Source of the DNA: NIOZ-UU13 sp041862635
GTDB taxonomy: Bacteria; Planctomycetota; Phycisphaerae; Sedimentisphaerales; Anaerobacaceae
Direction: 5' to 3'
Length of the DNA: 21,751 nucleotides
NCBI GenBank assembly: GCA_041862635.1
Contig: JBGVTO010000098.1
Location: forward strand, 1-21,751
Shown: piece by piece, positions 16,024 through 21,751 of the stretch
Position numbering within the stretch: position 1 is the first letter of the stretch
How the letters are laid out: the number at the start of each line of letters is the position of its first letter
Made by a program: the position numbers and the translations under genes
Notes under the pieces: model-generated
The model's database searches: none
The model's input: only the letters and a program-made list of their open reading frames with translations
Told to the model about the DNA's origin: nothing

Positions 16024-16138
16024 CCATAAAAAACTAAAAAAATATGAAAAATTTTCATTTTTTTTCCAAAATTTACATCAAAATCTCCTCGCAGCAATCC
16101 AGCAACACCCAAAGGTCCCTTATCGACAATTGTAATTT

Positions 16139-16341
16139 TGACAGGACAAGAGCATAATAGAGGTACACATTGATAAGCGGGTGAACTTAGACGACGACAA
16201 CGAGAACCTCGTGATTACGATGACTCGGCCAAGGAGGGAGAACACGTCTTACGGATTACGGTAGATGGGGTGCATATTCCTTACGAAGAAGTGATGGTCG
16301 AACCCATTAACGCTCAGGGCAAGGGAGAGCATAAGCCCTAA
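16139..16341 (+). pseudogene. Frameshifted coding remnant, function unknown
   Basis: Two overlapping plus-strand open frames read like ordinary protein when joined by a single frameshift near 16214-16219. The first (after the stop at 16139-16141) gives QDKSIIEVHIDKRVNLDDD then NENLVIT. The second (open from 16177, stop TAA 16339-16341) gives DDSAKEGEHVLRITVDGV then HIPYEEVMVEPINAQ. Neither has a good start; an AGAGG box at about 16158-16162 has no ATG after it. I do not recognise the family. It could instead be a sequencing error in a small gene, or chance. Confidence 0.35.
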
Positions 16342-16375
16342 GCCGGACAAGCCCGTTCGTGAAGCCAAATAGTTA

Positions 16376-18661
16376 TTATTTCTCTTTTGACTTGACAGCC
16401 TCTTTGGGTTTTTCCGTCTCTTTGCTTTTAGCAAGAAGGTCTGTCCAGTTTTTGAGCCATTCTTGCCACTTCGGCCTGGCACCTGTAAGTTTTATTCCGC
16501 TCAGTGCTTTTAAGACTGCGTCGGGATCGGCTCCGGGGGGCGGTTTGCTCAGATAATTGTTAATTGAGCCCAGAACAGCATTATCGCCACTCATATCTTC
16601 CTTCGCTAAGCATGTTCCCACCAATTCGGCTGCAAGGTCAAATTTTGAACTTCTCAAGTAAACATCCAATAAGTTTGGCAAGATTGCCTCTCTTTCCTCG
16701 GTGGTCCCGGCAGCTTTGTATAGCCTGTCTAAATACTCCGCCGCCCGTTCAAACTGGCCAATTCTTTTATAAAGCTCAGCCAGCTTCTCTCTAACGTCTT
16801 TGAGCATTTCTGTTTTGTTTTCGCCTTGGGCCTTTGCCTCTGCTTTCTTAAGAAAAGCAATTTTCTGCTCTTCAGATAATTTGATTTTGCTGCTTTGCGA
16901 GGTGAATTTGTCCATCCATTCGTTCAGGATGCCGGAATCGGAGCCATCGAATATCTTAAGCATCGCCTGCCAGGCCGGCCCACTTTCGGAGTTCGAACCT
17001 ATTTTTTCCGCCAGCCAGGTCAAATCTTCTTTCCCCCCGACCCCACCGGCAAGGTCTATCAGTTTTTTCCTTAGTATCTCGCTGGGGTCATTGACAAAAT
17101 CTTTTCTCAATCTTTTCAATGCGCTTGCTTTATCGATATAGATAAGCCCATCCACTGCTGTTTCACGGACAAAATTTGTTTCGTCACGCAGAGCTTCTAT
17201 AAATAACGGCCCAAAAAGCGTAGCTGCCTTGGCCTTGCCGGCGCTGCCCTGTGCGCATAAGCCGGCCATTGCGCTGAGCAGCTCTCCGCGGAGTACACCA
17301 TCAGGCTTTTGCTTTTGTTGGTTATATCTTTTGACAAGCAAACCAAGATACCCATCGAGCTCTTCCGGTTGTAATCCCTCCGGCTCAAGCAGCTTTCTTA
17401 AAACTTCCGCTCCCTTTCGAGCTTTTCTCGCATCCTCCTCAAAAAGGTATTTCGCCGCCCATTCCAGGGCTTGCTTTCTTATTTCAGGTGAAATCTTGAC
17501 CGGTGAAGAATGCAAAAGGGCGTATGAGCACGCCCCACCGAGCGCATCCAACAATCCGGTCTTGACCTGGTCGTCCGGCTCGGATTCAAACTGAGCTAAC
17601 AGCCGTTGAGCCGAATTCAACTCCACCATCAAAGACAACAATGTGACTGTTTTGAGCCGAACACCTCTGTCCGCGTCTGAAATCAAATTGACCAAAATAG
17701 GCCCAAGTAATTCAGTCGGCAATTTGGGATTCGTTCCTTTTCTCCATTGAGAGACCTTTTCCAGCGCCCATAATTTGATTATAGCTTCCGAGCTGCCCAA
17801 ATGCTCAGCCAAAAATTTACCTCTGGCTGCGTCATCACTGATGCCATCGTATATCTTGCCCAATGCTGATTGATATCTGCTTTGCCAAGAGTTCAATTCG
17901 ACTCTCATCTGACGCATCTGCGCTTCCTGGCGAATCAGCCAGTCCCGCAGGAATGCATCTCGACCTTTGCTCCGCAGCTCAATGATATTTTGCTCACGTG
18001 TCCAGTAGTTTTCGCCGACCGGTATACCCAGAGAATGCAGGGCATTTTCCGCCTCGGCTGATACCTGTTTTTCCGGGTCGTCAACCAGCCTTATAAGTCT
18101 GATAGTTGCCTCCATATCCGGCCAAAGTTTCAGTGCGCGTATGGCATTTAATCTCGTTTTGACCGGTTTTGAGGCATCTGTTACTATCTCCTCGAGCGAT
18201 TGTTCAATTTTGTCATACTCATAAATCAGCATTGCCTCCGCAGCCAATTGTGCCTCAGCTGCAATATCCGTGGCAAAGACACCAAACAATGGCTGGATAA
18301 AATCGTCCTTATTCTTTATTCCTTCCTTTGATGACCTGGCTTGAATCAATGCCTTACAGACAGCCATACGCGCCGCACTGTTGTTTGTCAAACCGAGTAC
18401 CTCAAGCAGAATCTGCCTGGCTAAGGGATTTGGACTACCCAACATCATAGTTGCCGCTTTGATGCGCATCTCTTCGTTCGGGTCATTGAGCAGGGCATTC
18501 TTGACAAATTCCAGTTGCTCAACGGGCTTGACCTCTGCAGACGCTCCATTTGTTGAATTAGACGCAAAGGCCGGTGTGTTTGAACTAATGCTCCCGATAA
18601 TTCGGGACTGGCATCCTATAGCCAACATCAATATTATAAGATATAACCTCTTCGTGCTCAT
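16376..18661 (-). CDS. HEAT-repeat/TPR lipoprotein, function unknown
   Basis: This is a predicted lipoprotein. From ATG 18661 (MSTKRLYLIILMLAIGC) the lipobox LAIGC puts the acylated cysteine at residue 17. The mature chain is almost all helical repeats. HEAT-like units in the first three quarters include NDPNEEMRIKAATMML, DDPEKQVSAEAENALHSLG, SDADRGVRLKTVTLLSLM and RDETNFVRETAVDGLIYI. A TPR-like stretch follows (REKLAELYKRIGQFERAAEYL, then DVYLRSSKFDLAAELV). The end is a Lys/Glu-rich tail. I see no enzyme motif, so a scaffold or binding role in the envelope is an inference. An alternative start at 18730 has an AGGT-type Shine-Dalgarno but would give an unusually long n-region. It lies downstream of xerD on the same strand. 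Confidence 0.85.
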   Translation of the reverse strand: MSTKRLYLIILMLAIGCQSRIIGSISSNTPAFASNSTNGASAEVKPVEQLEFVKNALLNDPNEEMRIKAATMMLGSPNPLARQILLEVLGLTNNSAARMAVCKALIQARSSKEGIKNKDDFIQPLFGVFATDIAAEAQLAAEAMLIYEYDKIEQSLEEIVTDASKPVKTRLNAIRALKLWPDMEATIRLIRLVDDPEKQVSAEAENALHSLGIPVGENYWTREQNIIELRSKGRDAFLRDWLIRQEAQMRQMRVELNSWQSRYQSALGKIYDGISDDAARGKFLAEHLGSSEAIIKLWALEKVSQWRKGTNPKLPTELLGPILVNLISDADRGVRLKTVTLLSLMVELNSAQRLLAQFESEPDDQVKTGLLDALGGACSYALLHSSPVKISPEIRKQALEWAAKYLFEEDARKARKGAEVLRKLLEPEGLQPEELDGYLGLLVKRYNQQKQKPDGVLRGELLSAMAGLCAQGSAGKAKAATLFGPLFIEALRDETNFVRETAVDGLIYIDKASALKRLRKDFVNDPSEILRKKLIDLAGGVGGKEDLTWLAEKIGSNSESGPAWQAMLKIFDGSDSGILNEWMDKFTSQSSKIKLSEEQKIAFLKKAEAKAQGENKTEMLKDVREKLAELYKRIGQFERAAEYLDRLYKAAGTTEEREAILPNLLDVYLRSSKFDLAAELVGTCLAKEDMSGDNAVLGSINNYLSKPPPGADPDAVLKALSGIKLTGARPKWQEWLKNWTDLLAKSKETEKPKEAVKSKEK

Positions 18662-18813
18662 TCGGATGACCTTGAGGAGACTGCTGGGTTCCCGCCTTGC
18701 AGGGTCCCTGCCCATCAACTTCATTATCATATAATAACCTACAAACTACAACCAAGTCAATTAGTTAATTTGTTAAATGGTTAATTTTTCAATAGAACTC
18801 GACGCACTCACCA

Positions 18814-18877
18814 CTCACTAATTAACTTCTCACAAATTAACTACTCACCAATTAACTACTCACCAATCACCAATCAC
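18814..18877. repeat. 15-bp tandem array between xerD and the lipoprotein gene
   Basis: Three 15-bp units, CTCACTAATTAACTT, CTCACAAATTAACTA and CTCACCAATTAACTA (18814-18858), are followed by a degenerate tail CTCACCAATCACCAATCAC that overlaps the recombinase stop codon (18874-18876). Related GTTAATT/CACTAATCAC text occurs in the rpoB-rpoC spacer near 6336-6355. It has no spacers and is not a CRISPR. Confidence 0.85.
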
Positions 18878-19863
18878 GGTCTCGGATGGAATTTTCGGTG
18901 AATTTCTCTTAATCTTTCCTGGTCAACGTGTGTATAAATCTGGGTAGTGGCTATGTCCACATGGCCAAGCATCTCCTGGAGGCTTCGCAAATCTGCCCCA
19001 CCGGCCAACAGATGCGTCGCGAAGCAATGTCTCAATGTGTGCACAGTTAAATTTCTGGGCATACCTGCCCGAATCGCGTACTTTTTTACCAATCTCCAAA
19101 TCTCAATACGGCTCATAGGCCGTCCTGTTCGGGAAAGAAGCAAAAAATCGTCACTAAAAGGCTTGACCAGCTTTGGCCGTCCGACAGGGCAGCTCAGATA
19201 CTCTTCTATCGCTGCGATGGCAACTTTCCCAATCGGGACCACGCGCTCTCTGTTGCCTTTACCAAGGCAGCGCAGGTAGCCGATATTAAGGTTCAAGTCT
19301 GAGGTTTTCAGACCCGCTATCTCGCTGGCGCGTACGCCGGTCGCATAGAGCAGCTCAAGCATCGACTTATCACGAAGGTAAAAAGGCTCATCCGGGCATG
19401 GAGAATTCAGAAGCTCAAGAACTTGTTGTTTGCTGCAAATACAAGGCAGCTTCTGCCAGACCTTCGGGCTTTCAAGCATTGAGGTCAGGTCGTCTTCGAC
19501 AAGGCCGGTAAGCTTACCGAACCGCAGGAACATTCTTATGGCAACCAGCGAACGCTTAATCGAGCTTTCGCTTTTTTGCTCCTGAGTGAGGATTCGCAGG
19601 TAGTTTTGAATAAGGACCGGCTTTATTTGACGTATTTGGTTGGTTCTGTTGGATTTACAGTATTTCAGAAAGCTTCTCAGGTCACGGCCGTAGGCCAAAA
19701 CTGTGTTCCTCGCCAGACCCGCCTCGACAGTCAGATAATCCAGAAAGCACTTGAGGTTTTGCCCCAAGGAATAGGTTTCTGGACCCGCCATCGGCGGATT
19801 TCTATCAGAACCCAGTGCTGCTTGGTCGAATTTTCTAACTGCTTGTCTCTGTGCAGAGGGCAT
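18874..19863 (-). CDS. xerD: Tyrosine recombinase, XerC/XerD type
   Basis: Xer recombinases resolve chromosome dimers at dif. The product has an N-terminal core-binding domain (about 34-118, FLDYLTVEAGLARNTVLAYGRD) and the catalytic domain with every active-site residue: Arg178 (TGVRASE), Lys202 (GKGNRERVVP), His275 and Arg278 (HTLRH), His301 (LGHVDIATT) and nucleophile Tyr310 (QIYTHV). The length (329, or 305 from the internal Met25 at 19791) fits Xer rather than phage integrases. Which start is used is uncertain: neither has a strong Shine-Dalgarno, and the first 24 residues look non-conserved. XerC and XerD cannot be told apart firmly without alignment. The gene is probably co-transcribed with the HEAT lipoprotein downstream. 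Confidence 0.9.
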   Translation of the reverse strand: MPSAQRQAVRKFDQAALGSDRNPPMAGPETYSLGQNLKCFLDYLTVEAGLARNTVLAYGRDLRSFLKYCKSNRTNQIRQIKPVLIQNYLRILTQEQKSESSIKRSLVAIRMFLRFGKLTGLVEDDLTSMLESPKVWQKLPCICSKQQVLELLNSPCPDEPFYLRDKSMLELLYATGVRASEIAGLKTSDLNLNIGYLRCLGKGNRERVVPIGKVAIAAIEEYLSCPVGRPKLVKPFSDDFLLLSRTGRPMSRIEIWRLVKKYAIRAGMPRNLTVHTLRHCFATHLLAGGADLRSLQEMLGHVDIATTQIYTHVDQERLREIHRKFHPRP

Positions 19864-19938
19864 ATCTCACTGCTCATTGCTCGCAACCCCAACGATGGGG
19901 CATGACGATGGTTTACTATTTGCTAAACACCTTCCGAC

Positions 19939-19967
19939 ATAATATCATCGGCATTAAAACAAGATAA
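19939..19967 (-). promoter_or_regulatory. Weak candidate promoter for xerD
   Basis: On the minus strand, TTATCT (plus 19962-19967) and TATTAT (19939-19944) are 17 bp apart, upstream of the recombinase start. The -10 is good and the -35 poor. A CCCCA/TGGGG hairpin (19887-19900) lies in the presumed leader. Confidence 0.3.
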
Positions 19968-19987
19968 CCTTTAGCCGTCAGATAAAA

Positions 19988-20010
19988 GCAGTTTGCGAAC
20001 TGCCCCTACG
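19988..20010. repeat. GCAGTT/AACTGC hairpin with CCCCTACG tail
   Basis: GCAGTT (19988-19993) and AACTGC (19998-20003) form a perfect 6-bp stem with a TGCG loop and run into CCCCTACG. TGCCCCTAC is shared with the spacer repeat at 611-660. It lies in the divergent xerD/dockerin-gene spacer (19864-20137), which holds no gene. Confidence 0.5.
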
Positions 20011-20071
20011 TCTAATAAGCCAAAGGTTCCATCTCGTGTGCAAATAACAACAAATCAAATGCTCTTTTTAT

Positions 20072-20100
20072 TTGAATTCCTGACGTTTTTATGGTAAAAT
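20072..20100 (+). promoter_or_regulatory. Candidate sigma70-type promoter of the dockerin/DUF3160 gene
   Basis: TTGAAT (20072-20077) and TAAAAT (20095-20100) are separated by 17 bp. A start near 20107 would give a leader of about 30 nt that contains the AGGAGG site. Confidence 0.6.
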
Positions 20101-20122
20101 TTAAGCAATGAAGGAATTTTGC

Positions 20123-20128
20123 AGGAGG
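20123..20128 (+). promoter_or_regulatory. Shine-Dalgarno AGGAGG deciding the start at 20138
   Basis: A perfect AGGAGG lies 9 nt before ATG 20138. It fixes the start of an open frame that has no stop before the window edge. Confidence 0.85.
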
Positions 20129-20137
20129 ATATTTCAG

Positions 20138-21751
20138 ATGACAAAGCAATTGGCAATCTTATACATTATCCTGATAGCAGCTATGATAGCACCGGCTAAT
20201 CCCATCCCCTTACCACAGCCGGCAAGTATGCCTCTTGAGAATATGCACATCCAAATCAAGCCCTCCGCTGATGGACTTGCCGCGGCCTTCACCGGGGAAT
20301 TCACATTTACACACATCCCCGAAGATGTCAATTCAATGCTGTTTCCGGTCCCCCCGGATGCGAATAATATTCGCGTCGCCGCCGATAATGCGGATACGCA
20401 CGCTTCTAACAGGCGTGTTGAATTACCCTGGACCTGGAGCAGCGAAGAGTATCCCACCATCCTGCCGGAGATGCCAACGATACCAATGATTGAATGGCAG
20501 GGGCCCTTCCCTACTGACGGTGCTGTCTTTCGCGTGGATTATGAACACAGCCTAATCAAACGCCTGAACGAGTTCGTCTTTTTCTACGCAGTGGGTACAG
20601 GCAAGTATTTTCCCACATACGATAAAACCACCACGGCCGACTTCGACATCTTGCTTCCGCCGGGCTTCGAGGTCGCAGGCCTCTGGCTGGATGATACGAC
20701 CCACGAATATGAAGTAGTCGGCCGGCATCTGATGGTAACTGTGCAGTCTTATTTCGGTCCAATCACCAATGACCTTATAATTTCGCTTGTCCCCGGCTAT
20801 TTCGATGGCTGCGGCGTCCTCGTACAGGGAGTTGAGTGCGTATTGTTCAAACCCGACGCGGGCGGGTTGTACGTACTGGATAACCTGGAGCATTTCCAGG
20901 TCGCAGACCACGTCCGAATCCGCGGCGTACTGAATCCTGATTGTGTTACAATCTGTATGCAGGGAAACGGGTGCATTGAAAAAAATACCATCTCGGCCTG
21001 CCTGCGAGGCGACCTTGATGCCGATAATGATATTGATATCGACGATTTTGCCATACTTATCTCTCATTGGCAACAGACCGGCTGCAGCGAACCGGACTGG
21101 TGCGGCGGCGCCGACCTGGATAGAAACAGCGTTGTGGACATAAATGACTTTGCGCTATTCATTGATAACTGGCTCAAATCCGCAGACCAGAGCGAGACCG
21201 GCAAACCAGGATTAAGTGAGTATTACGTCCCTTACGGCAATCCCATCGAGCCGAACGCACCTGGCTATACCCTACCCCTCGATTTAGGAACCATCGGTAA
21301 CTACGCCCATATGGATTCCAGGTTTGGCCTGAACAGCGCCGCCCCGCTGCTCGAACAAAATGGTTTTGCCATCCTCGAATACGACTTTCCCGACCAAAAC
21401 GATATAGTAAAACCGTACGAGTATCTGCGCCGGATGGATGTGCCCTTGTTCGTTACAGCCGATACGCTTCTGCACCTTTATCACATCCAGTTTGATGAAA
21501 CGTTAAAAGAGATAGAAGAGCGCGAGTTTTACGCAGACATACTCGACCTGACAACGGCGCTGCTTGACGATGCACTGAATCTTCACGAAAAAAATACCGG
21601 CCGGCTCAAAGAAGCCGCAAAACGCAACGTGGCCTACCTGACCGTGGCGAAAAAACTAATCGAGCCGGACGCCGAAGTACCGGAACTCGTTACCGACCTC
21701 GTCGCAGGCGAGCTTGCCAAAATCGACGCCCATACCGGATTCGACAACAGC
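20138..21751 (+). CDS. Secreted dockerin-containing DUF3160-like protein (partial, 3' end missing)
   Basis: 538 codons are visible. Residues 1-20 form a signal peptide (MTKQLAILYIILIAAMIAPA). An N-terminal beta-rich domain of unknown family spans about 30-220. A short Cys-containing module follows (about 223-289: DGCGVLVQGVECVLFKPD, GLYVLDNLEHFQVADHVR, CVTICMQGNGCI). A dockerin type I pair with two Ca-binding loops comes next, DLDADNDIDIDDFA (292-304) and DLDRNSVVDINDFA (326-339). From about 360 the sequence resembles DUF3160, with YLRRMDVPLFVTADTLLHLYH at 429-449. The protein is thus exported and modular; no activity can be assigned. The dockerin lies in the middle instead of at the C-terminus. 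The start is fixed by AGGAGG. Family names come from recognition of motifs, not from a search. Confidence 0.85.
   Translation, partial: MTKQLAILYIILIAAMIAPANPIPLPQPASMPLENMHIQIKPSADGLAAAFTGEFTFTHIPEDVNSMLFPVPPDANNIRVAADNADTHASNRRVELPWTWSSEEYPTILPEMPTIPMIEWQGPFPTDGAVFRVDYEHSLIKRLNEFVFFYAVGTGKYFPTYDKTTTADFDILLPPGFEVAGLWLDDTTHEYEVVGRHLMVTVQSYFGPITNDLIISLVPGYFDGCGVLVQGVECVLFKPDAGGLYVLDNLEHFQVADHVRIRGVLNPDCVTICMQGNGCIEKNTISACLRGDLDADNDIDIDDFAILISHWQQTGCSEPDWCGGADLDRNSVVDINDFALFIDNWLKSADQSETGKPGLSEYYVPYGNPIEPNAPGYTLPLDLGTIGNYAHMDSRFGLNSAAPLLEQNGFAILEYDFPDQNDIVKPYEYLRRMDVPLFVTADTLLHLYHIQFDETLKEIEEREFYADILDLTTALLDDALNLHEKNTGRLKEAAKRNVAYLTVAKKLIEPDAEVPELVTDLVAGELAKIDAHTGFDNS

Noticed and set aside
16249..16482. 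77-codon minus-strand frame at the end of the HEAT lipoprotein gene
   Set aside because: It overlaps the lipoprotein C-terminus in another frame and has no family or start signal.
18814..18877. Tandem array considered as CRISPR
   Set aside because: Units are 15 bp, directly adjacent, with no unique spacers and no cas genes nearby.
18874..19863. Tyrosine recombinase considered as an integrase marking a genomic island
   Set aside because: Length and motifs fit housekeeping XerC/XerD; there are no attachment repeats at the tRNA genes and no phage or plasmid genes.

Overview
The window is most likely from a planctomycete (Planctomycetota, plausibly Phycisphaerae). This is an inference from three things: the mixed base composition, a large HEAT-repeat lipoprotein, and a secreted protein carrying a type I dockerin pair together with a DUF3160-like region. 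No rRNA is present to settle the taxonomy.

Layout. From about 15.75 kb down to position 1 the minus strand carries a nearly complete translation/transcription supercluster. In transcription order it is tRNA-Thr(GGT), tuf, rpmG, tRNA-Trp(CCA), secE, nusG, rplK, rplA, rplJ, rplL, rpoB, rpoC, rpsL, rpsG and fusA, the last cut by the window edge. The order matches the classical tufB-secE-nusG-rif-str arrangement. Two sigma70-like promoters in an AT-rich stretch lie upstream of tRNA-Thr. A strong intrinsic terminator sits directly behind rpsG, so fusA may be a separate or attenuated transcription unit. Products act in translation (EF-Tu, EF-G, L1, L7/L12, L10, L11, L33, S7, S12), transcription (beta, beta', NusG) and secretion (SecE).

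Upstream, 16.1-16.35 kb holds a short plus-strand coding remnant with an apparent frameshift. Next are two minus-strand genes, a XerC/XerD-type tyrosine recombinase followed by a HEAT/TPR lipoprotein. Divergent from these, a plus-strand gene with its own promoter and Shine-Dalgarno encodes a secreted mosaic protein (N-terminal domain, Cys-containing module, dockerin pair, DUF3160-like domain) that runs off the right edge.

The core genes are conventional. The unusual material is in the spacers and in a few residues. Spacers hold several short repeat families: a 209-bp element with terminal inverted repeats between rpsL and rpsG, 19-bp and 15-bp tandem arrays starting at stop codons, ACGAG boxes at Shine-Dalgarno distance, and GTAGGG/GGTTGCCC hairpins. 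Protein-level oddities are Arg88 in S12, Lys/Glu/Ala-rich extensions on L7/L12 and beta', and a missing fourth zinc cysteine in L33. I found no CRISPR array, insertion sequence, phage module or defence system.
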